From: a virus
IMG/VR virus record: IMGVR_UViG_3300024518_000708
Location: 1-21,798 of that record
Length of the DNA: 21,798 bases
Strand: one strand, 5' to 3'
The position numbers and the translations under genes are program-made. The notes below the pieces were generated by a model that was not told the origin of the DNA, ran no database searches, and saw only the letters and a program-made list of their open reading frames with translations. Of this stretch, positions 1 to 6,891 are shown in pieces (position 1 is the stretch's first letter; each line of letters starts with the position of its first letter).

Positions 1-1
1 C

Positions 2-289
2 CAGGTCATGCGGACCTCGATCGGCCAACCGTTCGTCATTACGAGCGCCTTCCGTGGCCCCGAGTACAACCAGCTCGTCGGCGGCAAGAAGGAGAGCAAA
101 CACCTCCTCGGCCACGCGGTGGACATCCAGTGCAATGGCGAACTGGCGGCAATGATCGCCCACTTCGTCCTGCACAACAACATGTTCAACGGGCTCGGGG
201 TCTATCAGAGCGGCGATTGGAAGTCCCGCTTCCTTCACGTAGACGACGCCCACGGTGGGCACGGCTACCCGGTCATCTGGAGTTCATAA
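2..289 (+). CDS. M15-family peptidase (probable endolysin), 5' partial
   Basis: The frame is open to the left window edge. The first ATG, at 8, falls inside a conserved stretch ('GQPFVITSAFR.PEYN') that in this family follows an N-terminal helix, so the gene probably begins upstream. M15_3/VanY-like zinc peptidases cleave peptide cross-links in peptidoglycan. The signature SxHxxGxAxD is present as SKHLLGHAVD, which supplies a zinc-binding His and Asp, and the last zinc-binding His is in FLHVDD. The end looks complete (HGYPVIWSS, then TAA). In a phage this is most likely the lysis endolysin, though a virion-associated lysin is possible. No holin or spanin is visible here. The stop overlaps the next start as TAATG. 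Confidence 0.85.
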   Translation, partial: QVMRTSIGQPFVITSAFRGPEYNQLVGGKKESKHLLGHAVDIQCNGELAAMIAHFVLHNNMFNGLGVYQSGDWKSRFLHVDDAHGGHGYPVIWSS

Positions 290-576
290 TGGCAGCAGGC
301 ACCCGCAGAAAGATCACCGGCTCCTTCGGGGGTAACGGATCGAGCGACGCGTTCCAGAGCGCGGGCGGGTTCAACCTGTCTGTCTCCGGGACGTACGCCG
401 GCACCATCTCGATCGAGCGATCGTTCGACGAAGGTGTCACCTACTTCACGGTCAGCGCCCTCACGGCCAACGCCGAGGTGCAGAAGCGTGTTGATGAAGT
501 CGAGGTCGGCGTGCTATACCGGCTAACCATGGCGTCGTATTCGAGCGGCACCGCCACCTACCGCATGTCCAGTTAA
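289..576 (+). CDS. Small beta-rich phage structural protein, 95 aa
   Basis: The start is the ATG at 289, overlapping the lysin stop (TAATG). An upstream in-frame ATG at 130 lies deep inside the lysin gene and is rejected. The protein alternates short hydrophobic and polar stretches with motifs such as LSVSGTYAGTISIERSFDEG and a C-terminal GVLYRLTMASYSSGTATYR. From memory, this pattern is typical of small single-domain phage proteins of beta-sandwich character found near tail-fibre and capsid genes. Their exact role is not established. A similar layout occurs at the N-terminus of the 271-residue protein at 11842. Virion decoration or a tail-fibre accessory role is an inference from context. 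Confidence 0.75.
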   Translation: MAAGTRRKITGSFGGNGSSDAFQSAGGFNLSVSGTYAGTISIERSFDEGVTYFTVSALTANAEVQKRVDEVEVGVLYRLTMASYSSGTATYRMSS

Positions 577-589
577 AGGAGCAATAACA

Positions 590-1636
590 ATGAGTTACGA
601 GCCACGCGCCCTTGATACCAAAACCCTCCGGGGTGCTGCTATCTACTGGGCAGAGCAATACCAGAAGCGGGACATCCCCGGTCTGGGCACACGAGACCCC
701 GAGAAGATGGGCGTCTGGAAGGGTGGGCGGTCGCTCGCCATGTCCCAGATGTACCGCTGCGGCACCATGGACGAGTTCGAGTACATCCTGACGGTCATGG
801 ACGAGATCCTGGAGAACACCGTCGTACGCGGCGAGTGGGAGCGGAGCAAGCGCGAATACTTCTCGCATCGCGACCCGGAGCTTCATGCGCAGATCCTCGC
901 CGACCACTACGCCATCTACCCGGATGGAACGCATATCCCCGGCAAGATCGGCAAGGTCCAGGTCGGCCAGCGCCAAGTCGGTGTTGAGCCCCGCGTGGAG
1001 ATCGAGCGTGACATCCCGAAGACCGTGATGCAGCTCTGGTTCCCCACCCGGCGTCCGATCATCCACGAGCGGCACTACATTCACCGTGTCAGGTGGCCGG
1101 TGTACGCGGGCGAGATGATCGAGCGTGAAGCCAACCCGGATGGTGCTGACCATATCACGGCCAACCCCGAGGGCTACGAGAAGTTCATCGAAGCGAGCAA
1201 GGTGTACGCCTTGGACCCGTCGATCAACAACCTCTGTGTCCTGGCAGCGCTGGACGCCATCACTGCTCGCGCGGATCTCGGCTCGACTGCCGCGACCATC
1301 CGTGGGCTCGACGGCTCGCAGCCTGCCCTGGTGGACGACGCGGAGACCGGCACCCTCGGGTTCGAGTGTACCATGAACGCGACCTCGTTCGGAGCCGCAG
1401 CCGACACCACCCCTGGCGGCACTTGCACCGCGGCGGCGGTCACGGACGACAGCTCGGCTGACGCGACGATCACCTTGTCGTACTGCCGCATCCGCACCAA
1501 CGGCTCGGGCGTGGATGACATCATGGATGGGAGCGCCGGCACCGCGTCGGCCAACTTCATCTTCAACACGGTGTCGATCATCATCACGACCAACGTGTCG
1601 ATGGCGGCTCCTACGGTTTCCCTCGCCGAGGGCTAA
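590..1636 (+). CDS. Two-part phage structural protein, 348 aa
   Basis: The start ATG at 590 follows a strong ribosome-binding site (AAAGGAG at 575-581). Residues 1 to about 205 are mixed and charged, rich in Trp, Tyr and Met, with no family I recognise. Residues 211 to 345 are a Thr/Ala/Asp-rich beta domain. It opens with a short helix (NNLCVLAALDAITA), then a 'GLDGSQPA' strand, a 'FGAAADTTPGG' turn and a terminal run of alternating hydrophobics (NTVSIIITTNVSM). That C-terminal pattern resembles a small stand-alone phage virion domain I recall from many phages, here fused to an unknown N-terminal part. The gene sits between the lysin and the putative fibre gene, so a tail-associated role is likely but not shown. 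No signal peptide or membrane segment is seen. Confidence 0.8.
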   Translation: MSYEPRALDTKTLRGAAIYWAEQYQKRDIPGLGTRDPEKMGVWKGGRSLAMSQMYRCGTMDEFEYILTVMDEILENTVVRGEWERSKREYFSHRDPELHAQILADHYAIYPDGTHIPGKIGKVQVGQRQVGVEPRVEIERDIPKTVMQLWFPTRRPIIHERHYIHRVRWPVYAGEMIEREANPDGADHITANPEGYEKFIEASKVYALDPSINNLCVLAALDAITARADLGSTAATIRGLDGSQPALVDDAETGTLGFECTMNATSFGAAADTTPGGTCTAAAVTDDSSADATITLSYCRIRTNGSGVDDIMDGSAGTASANFIFNTVSIIITTNVSMAAPTVSLAEG

Positions 1637-1638
1637 TC

Positions 1639-2010
1639 GTGAAACGGATGCACCTCGCATCGGTGGGTGGCAATGGCTCCGAGGTCATTGTCACCCTTCG
1701 CATGGACGACAGCGCCGTCGTCGCCACGTTCCAGCACTGGGACGACCGTGAGGTGCGCCAAGAGATCATCGGGACGTGCTTCGGCTACGACCTGACGTAC
1801 AAGGGCGACAAGCTGGACGGCATCTACGTCCTACGCCTCACCCAAGAAGCGGACCCGATCGAGAGCCGGCGCAAGGTTCCGTTCGATCTGCGGGAAGCTG
1901 AGAAACTGATCGGAGACGCGGAGACCTTTCGCGCCCCGATCCTCCTGGACAACCGGACGCAGAAGGGTGCGTGGTCCTTCGGTCTCACCTGGAACAAGAA
2001 GCGCGCCTGA
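1639..2010 (+). CDS. Hypothetical protein, 123 aa, GTG start
   Basis: I chose the GTG at 1639 because a GAGGG Shine-Dalgarno (1628-1632) lies 6 nt upstream. The alternative ATG at 1648 would be 15 nt away. The gene begins 2 nt after the previous stop, and its TGA overlaps the next ATG (TGATG at 2008-2012). The protein is soluble-looking and fairly charged. It has beta-like segments (EVIVTLRMDD, GIYVLRLTQ) and a basic C-terminus (WNKKRA). I do not recognise a family. Its place between two virion-like proteins suggests a structural or assembly role, for instance as a chaperone or partner of the large protein that follows. That is only context. Confidence 0.7.
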   Translation: MKRMHLASVGGNGSEVIVTLRMDDSAVVATFQHWDDREVRQEIIGTCFGYDLTYKGDKLDGIYVLRLTQEADPIESRRKVPFDLREAEKLIGDAETFRAPILLDNRTQKGAWSFGLTWNKKRA

Positions 2011-4466
2011 TGGCATACAGCCTCGTTCAATCCAAGGAACAGTTCGCGCACAATGGCGTCGCCAACGTCACCATGTGCCTGCCGGTGCGTCCGACGCGTG
2101 ACAACCTGATCGTCTCAACCCTCGCCGTCGATAAGAGCGCCGGCACGATCGCCACCCCCACAGGCTACACGATGGTGCAGCAATTCATCAGCGGGGCTGT
2201 CAGCACCGCCCAGGCGTACAAGATCGTCACAGACGACGAGGGCGCGGTCAGGTGGGTGATGGGGAACGCCAAGATGACGGGCTGCAACGTGGCCGAGTTC
2301 TCTGGCTGCGAACACACTGGCACCCTGGACACCAGCGTCGAGGCCAACTCAACCGGAGCGGACACCACGCTCACCATTGGGCCGACTGCCACCCTCAGCC
2401 AGACAGATAACCTCGTGATCGTAACCGCTGCTTGTGATACTCACGGCGGCTGGTTCGATAACCACACGGTCACGGGGCCGACAGAGTACGGCATCTCGAT
2501 CGACACCGTTCCCTCGGGAGAGCCGGGGCACTACAACGGACACGAGCGCGTCACGGCGACCACGGCGCTCTCTCAGGTCTTGACCACCACTGGGGGCGGC
2601 GACGAGATCGCGGGCTCCCTGGCGGTGTACAAGGAGAGCGGGGCCGACTTCATGGTGCAGGAGAAGTTCCGCTTCTTCGACGACGACGGGGCCCTGCCCA
2701 CGCTGACGGACGGCACTGTCCCAGTCATCGAGACCGCGGACATCACGGAGACCGCGAGCGACAGCGGCTCGACCAGCATCACGGCCTCGGTGCCAGATTA
2801 CGTGGCGGGCGACCTGATCATCGGGCTCCACGCCAACGACGATGACGACACGCCGTCAATGCCGGGCGCAGGCTGCAACGGTGAGACCATACACTACCTG
2901 CCCAGCGGCGACACCCTGTACGAAGCCGGGGGCATCTTCTCGTCCTCGGGGCCAGCGGTAGCCGGTCACTGGTTCATCGGCGACAGCACGCAGACCACGA
3001 ACACTCTGACGCATGAGATCGCCGCTGCCGAGGGGTACGTCATCCACTACATCAAGGTGCTGGCTGGTGAGTTCGATCCCGCCAACCCGATCCCCTCGAC
3101 CGGCTTCGACGGCGGCGTCAGTTCGGCAGAGCTGCCCACGCCGGCCTGGACGCACACACGAGGGCGAGCGAACGCCAGGGTGGTCACGTTCTCCTCGGTG
3201 GACACGGACCCCATCATCGGCGCGGCCACGGGCTGGACGATCAGGGAGGAGACGGACATCGGCTCAGCGTGTGGCGGCGTCATCACCAGAGACGCTGCTG
3301 CGACCGCTGGGGAAGCCATAGCGAGCGTTGACCACAACATCAGCTCCGACACATCCCAGACGATCGGCTTCACTGTGAGCGCTCCCACGACGCTCGCAGG
3401 GGCTACAGCGCTGGGCTCAGTCGATGTCGAGCCGGCGACGTTCGAGGTGGACACCAATTACTTCTGCGTCATCCGTGTCGTCAATCGCGGCGGGGCAGTC
3501 GGACCCTCGACCTTCAAGTGGCAGTTCAATCTGAACAGCGGCGGCTGGACGGATGTCGCTGCCTCGGGTACGGCGGTCATCTGGAGTACCTCGACCAACT
3601 TCGCGAACGGTGCTGATGTCGAGGAGACGATGCTCGACGCGAACCGGCCATACGCCACGGGAGACGCGCTTGAGGCTGGGAAGACCCATACCCTCGCGGC
3701 GGCTCTGCCGGCGCGGACAGCCACGGAACTCTGCCTCTGCTTCCAGTGCCCAGCTGCCCAAGTGGCCAACGGGGACAGCATCCAACTCCGCGTGATCGAG
3801 GACGGCGGCACGGTCTTCGACACGTACACGGTCGATCCGACCATCATCGTCAACGAAGCAGCGGGCGCGCACAGCTCGTCCAGTGGTGCCATCCAGGTAT
3901 CAGCTGTTACCATCGCAGGGACAGGAAGTCATGATCAAGAGGGCACTAGCGCGGCTATTCAGGTTCCGCCTACGACCATTGCCGGCACGGGCGACCACCA
4001 CCATGAGGGCACCTCGGCTGCTATCCAAGTACCCCTTGTCTCGATCGCAGGCACTGGCTCTCAGGACCAAGAGGGCACGTCGGCGGCGATCCAAGTTTCA
4101 CTCGTAACACTAGCTGGCACAGGGAGCCACGACCATGAAGGATCATCATCTGCTATTGCCGTCGCTAAGATCACGATTGCGGGAGAAGGCACACACGGCA
4201 CAGGACACGAAGGAACTAGCGGGGCTATCCAAGTCCCCCTCTACACCGTCGCAGGGACCGGTTCCGCTGACCACGAAGCAACATCTGGCGCTATACGGGT
4301 ACCAGCGGTCACTATCGGGCCGGACGGCACAAGCCAAGTTGCTGCGCTAGGGCTCGATCCAGGGCTCGTCACTAACCTAATCAACGACCTGATGTACGAC
4401 CTGATGACCGACATAGAGCGGTCGGGCACAGGCGACTATATACCGGGGAGAGCGGAACATGAGTAA
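2010..4466 (+). CDS. Large multidomain tail fibre/spike-like protein with C-terminal repeats, 818 aa
   Basis: The start is the ATG at 2010 in a TGATG overlap; the in-frame ATG at 1971 lies inside the previous gene. Residues 1-208 and about 240-458 look like two copies of one beta-sandwich plan. Each has a 'DNLIV' or 'GDLII' strand, then a Gly/Pro-rich loop, an aromatic strand, and an 'AEFSG' or 'KVLAGEFD' strand. Residues 475-612 form a third, Ig-like region. Residues 621-770 hold about seven tandem 22-residue repeats (consensus AIQVPxVTIAGTGSHDHEGTSx). A short tail follows with a possible amphipathic helix (NLINDLMYDLM). Size, composition and position suggest a receptor-binding or surface-contact virion protein. 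No enzymatic motif is seen. The last 8 nt overlap the terminase start. Confidence 0.8.
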   Translation: MAYSLVQSKEQFAHNGVANVTMCLPVRPTRDNLIVSTLAVDKSAGTIATPTGYTMVQQFISGAVSTAQAYKIVTDDEGAVRWVMGNAKMTGCNVAEFSGCEHTGTLDTSVEANSTGADTTLTIGPTATLSQTDNLVIVTAACDTHGGWFDNHTVTGPTEYGISIDTVPSGEPGHYNGHERVTATTALSQVLTTTGGGDEIAGSLAVYKESGADFMVQEKFRFFDDDGALPTLTDGTVPVIETADITETASDSGSTSITASVPDYVAGDLIIGLHANDDDDTPSMPGAGCNGETIHYLPSGDTLYEAGGIFSSSGPAVAGHWFIGDSTQTTNTLTHEIAAAEGYVIHYIKVLAGEFDPANPIPSTGFDGGVSSAELPTPAWTHTRGRANARVVTFSSVDTDPIIGAATGWTIREETDIGSACGGVITRDAAATAGEAIASVDHNISSDTSQTIGFTVSAPTTLAGATALGSVDVEPATFEVDTNYFCVIRVVNRGGAVGPSTFKWQFNLNSGGWTDVAASGTAVIWSTSTNFANGADVEETMLDANRPYATGDALEAGKTHTLAAALPARTATELCLCFQCPAAQVANGDSIQLRVIEDGGTVFDTYTVDPTIIVNEAAGAHSSSSGAIQVSAVTIAGTGSHDQEGTSAAIQVPPTTIAGTGDHHHEGTSAAIQVPLVSIAGTGSQDQEGTSAAIQVSLVTLAGTGSHDHEGSSSAIAVAKITIAGEGTHGTGHEGTSGAIQVPLYTVAGTGSADHEATSGAIRVPAVTIGPDGTSQVAALGLDPGLVTNLINDLMYDLMTDIERSGTGDYIPGRAEHE
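3888..4349 (+). repeat. Tandem 66-bp coding repeat (22-aa unit, about 7 copies)
   Basis: Copies begin with the codons for AI(Q/A/R)V at 3888, 3954, 4020, 4086, 4152, 4224 and 4290. Five spacings are exactly 66 bp. The fifth unit is 72 bp because of a two-residue insertion (GTHGTGHEG). The last copy is degenerate. The repeat is strong in the protein but weak in the DNA, since synonymous codons differ between copies. The region also uses many A- or T-ending codons (CTA, GTA, ACA, GGA, TCA), unlike the flanking C/G-ending style. Confidence 0.9.
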
Positions 4467-6039
4467 AGAAGCTGCCGACGTAATCCTGGCGAGGGAGCTT
4501 GGGCTCTACTACGCCGATCCATTGGGGTACACGATGTTCGCGTTCCCGTGGGACACCGACGCCGACCTCCAGCAGGTTCTGCTCGCGCCTCAGTATCGCG
4601 AGCGGTTCGGCTGCGACTACGGTCCCGACGTGTGGTCCTGCGAGTTCCTCGACGACCTCGGCGGCGAAGTGAAGCTCCGAGGGTTCGACGGCAAGAACGC
4701 CGTTGATCCGATCCAGTACAGCACGGCCAGCGGTCACGGGATCGGGAAGTCAACTCTGGTCGCATGGATCATCAAATGGATTATGGACACGAGACCATTT
4801 GCGCAAGGAACTGTTACTGCAAACACAGCGGAGCAGCTTCGTACGAAGACCTGGGCAGAGCTGGGGAAGTGGCACAGGCGCTCTGTTACTTCCCACTGGT
4901 TCGACTACACTTCGGGCAGAGGCGCGATGGCCTTGAGGCACAAGATCCACAAAGAGGAGTGGTACTGCTCAGCCCAGACATGTCGCGAGGAGAACAGTGA
5001 AGCCTTCGCCGGCCAGCACGCGGCGAACTCCACCTCGTTCTACGTCTTCGACGAGGCATCAGCTGTTCCCAACAAGATCTTCGAAGTCCGAGAGGGCGGC
5101 ACCACGGATGGGGAGCCGATGACATTCGACTTCGGCAACCCCACTCGTAACAGTGGCAAGTTCTACGACAACACGGTCGGCAAGATGCGCCATCGTTACA
5201 AGGTCCGCAAGATCGACAGCCGCGACGTGGCCATCACCAACAAGCAGCGCATCGACGCGTGGATCGAGGATTACGGGATCGACAGCGACTTCGTGAAGGT
5301 CCGTGTCCTCGGCGAGTTCCCCAGCCAGGGTAACACCCAGTTCATCTCGGGTGAGGCCGTGGAAGCAGCCATGGAACGTGAGCTGCATCCCATGGCGTCG
5401 AAGGGTTTCCCCCGCGTCCTCGGCGTGGACGTGGCGCGCTTCGGCGACGACGACAGCGTGATCTACAGCCGGAAGGGACCGGACGCTCGATCGTTCGAGC
5501 CCGACGTGTTCAACGGTCTCGACACCGTGCAGCTCACCCAGAAGGTCATCGCCAAGTTCCAGTTCTTCGACAGCATCGGGGATCGCCCGGTGATGATCTT
5601 CGTCGATGGCGGCGGCATTGGTGGTGGTGTAGTCGATCAGTTGCGCCACCTCGGGTACCCCGTGATGGAGGTCCACTTCGGCGGAAAGCCTAGCGATGGC
5701 GACACCTACCGGTACAAGGCCGACGAGATGTGGGGCGACCTGAAGGCCGACCTCGACAGCGTGTGCCTGCCCGACCGGTTTACCAAATATGGGCTGCGCC
5801 TACATGAGGACTTGACAGCCAGGGAGTTTGGGTATACACTTACTGGTCAGAAGATAAACTTGGAAAGCAAGACGGACATGAAGGCGCGCGGCATCGCGTC
5901 ACCCGACATGGCCGATGGTCTCGTTCTCACTTACGCGATGGGCGTGATCGCACTGAACCAGCTACAGGGGAACGAGTTCGTGAACCTGGGCACAACCCAC
6001 GCGGTGGATGACTACGATCCGCACGCAGACATCAGATAG
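4459..6039 (+). CDS. Terminase large subunit (TerL)
   Basis: TerL is the ATP-driven motor and nuclease that cuts phage DNA and pumps it into the prohead through the portal. This 526-residue protein has a Walker A-type motif SGHGIGKST at residues 91-99 (Lys97) and a Walker B segment YVFDEA at 195-200 with Asp198 and catalytic Glu199. The C-terminal RNase H-like nuclease shows GVDVARFGDD (Asp324), FVDGGG (Asp383) and SPDMADG (Asp483/Asp486). The start ATG is preceded by GGGGAGAG and overlaps the previous gene by 8 nt. No gene clearly resembling a small terminase lies upstream in the window. Near the 3' end the coding sequence holds a sigma70-like promoter candidate. Confidence 0.97.
   Translation: MSKEAADVILARELGLYYADPLGYTMFAFPWDTDADLQQVLLAPQYRERFGCDYGPDVWSCEFLDDLGGEVKLRGFDGKNAVDPIQYSTASGHGIGKSTLVAWIIKWIMDTRPFAQGTVTANTAEQLRTKTWAELGKWHRRSVTSHWFDYTSGRGAMALRHKIHKEEWYCSAQTCREENSEAFAGQHAANSTSFYVFDEASAVPNKIFEVREGGTTDGEPMTFDFGNPTRNSGKFYDNTVGKMRHRYKVRKIDSRDVAITNKQRIDAWIEDYGIDSDFVKVRVLGEFPSQGNTQFISGEAVEAAMERELHPMASKGFPRVLGVDVARFGDDDSVIYSRKGPDARSFEPDVFNGLDTVQLTQKVIAKFQFFDSIGDRPVMIFVDGGGIGGGVVDQLRHLGYPVMEVHFGGKPSDGDTYRYKADEMWGDLKADLDSVCLPDRFTKYGLRLHEDLTAREFGYTLTGQKINLESKTDMKARGIASPDMADGLVLTYAMGVIALNQLQGNEFVNLGTTHAVDDYDPHADIR
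5812..5840 (+). promoter_or_regulatory. Candidate sigma70-like promoter inside terL
   Basis: TTGACA (5812-5817), a 17-nt spacer, then TACACT (5835-5840) as the -10 (4/6 match). The surrounding codons switch to A/T-rich choices compared with the rest of terL, which fits selection for a DNA signal. It lies about 210 nt upstream of the MCxGG gene cluster. The same -10 and spacer length recur at 8813-8841. A match this good could arise by chance about once in a window of this length. Confidence 0.45.
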
Positions 6040-6051
6040 GAGACCACCAGT

Positions 6052-6270
6052 ATGTGCGGAGGAGCCCCTTCCCCACCACCGCCCCCGCCCCCGCCCGAGC
6101 CTTTGCCCCCGGCACCCCAGCCGGTGGATAGCGCCACAGCGGAGAAACGGGCCAGGAGTAAGCGCACGGCTGCGACCGCCCGTGGGCTGACTGCCAAGCG
6201 TTCGACGACCCCTCTCGGGTTGACGGATGACAATCTTAACTCGACCAAGAAGACGGCGTTGGGAGTGTAA
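6052..6270 (+). CDS. MCxGG microprotein 1, Pro-rich, 72 aa
   Basis: This is the first of four consecutive short genes whose products start Met-Cys. AGGAG at 6038-6042, overlapping the terL stop, sits 9 nt before the ATG. The protein begins MCGGAPSP, then has a run of eight or so prolines (residues 8-15) and a basic middle (residues 32-50). It carries a TPLG motif at 53-56 and TALG at 68-71, ending in ...TALGV. No membrane segment is seen. From memory, short Gly/Pro-rich proteins with a terminal 'LLG'-like motif occur near the portal genes of several podophages, with no known function. A head or portal accessory role is inferred from location. The last codons also provide the ribosome-binding site of the next gene. 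Confidence 0.8.
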   Translation: MCGGAPSPPPPPPPPEPLPPAPQPVDSATAEKRARSKRTAATARGLTAKRSTTPLGLTDDNLNSTKKTALGV

Positions 6271-6272
6271 CC

Positions 6273-6455
6273 ATGTGTCTCGGAGGAGGTGGATCATCAC
6301 CAGCGCCTCAGCCTCTACCGGACCCCAACGTCCAGAGGGCTGAAGGCGATGACCCGGAGACGAACCGGATCAAGGATCGGAACAAAGAGGACAAGCGCAC
6401 TGCCCTCGGTCTGGTCGCGAAAGAGCCCGAGACCCCGCTAGGGAGGATCGAGTAA
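6273..6455 (+). CDS. MCxGG microprotein 2, 60 aa
   Basis: This is a paralog of its neighbours. The first 13 residues (MCLGGGGSSPAPQ) are identical to those of the next gene, yet only 3 of the 13 codons (including ATG) are the same. The middle is highly charged (residues 23-42). TALG occurs at 43-46 and TPLG at 54-57, and the protein ends PLGRIE. GGGAG at 6261-6265, inside the end of the previous gene, lies 7 nt before the ATG. The stop overlaps the next start (TAATG). Function unknown. Codon-independent conservation of the N-terminal peptide shows it is a real, selected protein. Confidence 0.85.
   Translation: MCLGGGGSSPAPQPLPDPNVQRAEGDDPETNRIKDRNKEDKRTALGLVAKEPETPLGRIE
6441..6446 (+). promoter_or_regulatory. 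Ribosome-binding site embedded in the C-terminal PLGRI codons
   Basis: GGGAGG, in the Gly-Arg codons of microprotein 2, lies 8 nt before the ATG at 6455. The equivalent AGGGAAG at 6652-6658 in microprotein 3 lies 8 nt before the ATG at 6667. The conserved C-terminal peptide therefore doubles as the Shine-Dalgarno of the next gene. Confidence 0.65.
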
Positions 6456-6667
6456 TGTGCTTAGGTGGAGGGGGCTCAAGCCCCGCACCCCAACAGCAGA
6501 AGCCCCCATTTCCCAAGGAGCTGTCCGACGAACAGAAGTCGGTCGGCAAGGAGATGGGGCGCAAGGCCAATGAAAACTCTGAGCGTCGCCGGCAACAGAC
6601 TGCCCTCGGCGTGCAGGACAACCAGTTCACGGATAGCTCCGGGACACCGCTAGGGAAGATCAAGTAA
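6455..6667 (+). CDS. MCxGG microprotein 3, 70 aa
   Basis: It starts in a TAATG overlap. Residues 1-13 are identical to microprotein 2. A Pro/Gln stretch follows, then a charged, probably helical segment (residues 22-46) rich in Lys, Glu and Arg. TALG is at 49-52 and TPLG at 64-67, and the protein ends PLGKIK. A GC-rich inverted repeat (GGGGCTCAAGCCCC, 6471-6484) falls in the Gly/Ser/Pro codons; it has no T-tract and probably only reflects composition. Function is unknown. Like its siblings it sits between terminase and portal, so a minor virion or assembly-factor role is the simplest guess. Confidence 0.85.
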   Translation: MCLGGGGSSPAPQQQKPPFPKELSDEQKSVGKEMGRKANENSERRRQQTALGVQDNQFTDSSGTPLGKIK

Positions 6668-6891
6668 TGTGCATCGGCTCATCCAACGGGCTGGGACGCG
6701 TCGTGAACCCGAACTCCTTCATCGCGGAGAAGACGGGCATCAAGGCGTTATCCCCCGAGACGGTGGCCGCGCGCAAGATCGGCGGCGGTGCCGGCGACAT
6801 CATCGCACCTCAGCGCCTGTTCATGAAGAACAAGGGGCAGAAGGCCAGCCAGTCCGCTGAGCTGGGTGACACAAAAGGGATTAACAACTGA
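6667..6891 (+). CDS. Met-Cys microprotein 4, divergent, 74 aa
   Basis: It starts in a TAATG overlap, with AGGGAAG 8 nt upstream inside the previous gene. It begins MCIGSSNGLG, so it shares the Met-Cys-x-Gly start with the three genes before it, but it lacks the Pro-rich part and the TPLG motif. The remainder has an Ala/Ile/Gly-rich segment (ARKIGGGAGDIIAPQRLFM, about residues 35-53) and a polar tail. It is either a diverged paralog or an unrelated protein sharing only the N-terminal Cys. Its TGA overlaps the portal ATG. Function unknown. Confidence 0.75.
   Translation: MCIGSSNGLGRVVNPNSFIAEKTGIKALSPETVAARKIGGGAGDIIAPQRLFMKNKGQKASQSAELGDTKGINN

Noticed and set aside
130-288. Earlier in-frame start at 130 for the 95-aa gene
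   Set aside because: It would overlap the conserved lysin coding region by about 160 nt, and the extra residues are Arg-rich shadow sequence.
461-1660. Long minus-strand open frame of 399 codons opposite the 348-aa gene
   Set aside because: Composition is that of a GC-rich shadow frame (Arg, Val, Asp, His). It has no motif and is opposite two well-supported + strand genes with good ribosome-binding sites.
3870-4349. Diversity-generating retroelement variable region, as in phage BPP-1
   Set aside because: Copies differ mainly at synonymous sites rather than at adenine-derived codons. No reverse transcriptase, template repeat or Mtd-like C-type lectin is seen in the window.
3870-4349. CRISPR array
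   Set aside because: The 66-bp units are fully coding, in one frame, and lack the identical-repeat and unique-spacer structure.
6471-6484. Inverted repeat GGGGCTCAAGCCCC as a terminator
   Set aside because: It lies inside the coding start of microprotein 3, with a tiny loop and no T-tract. Gly, Ser and Pro codons explain it.
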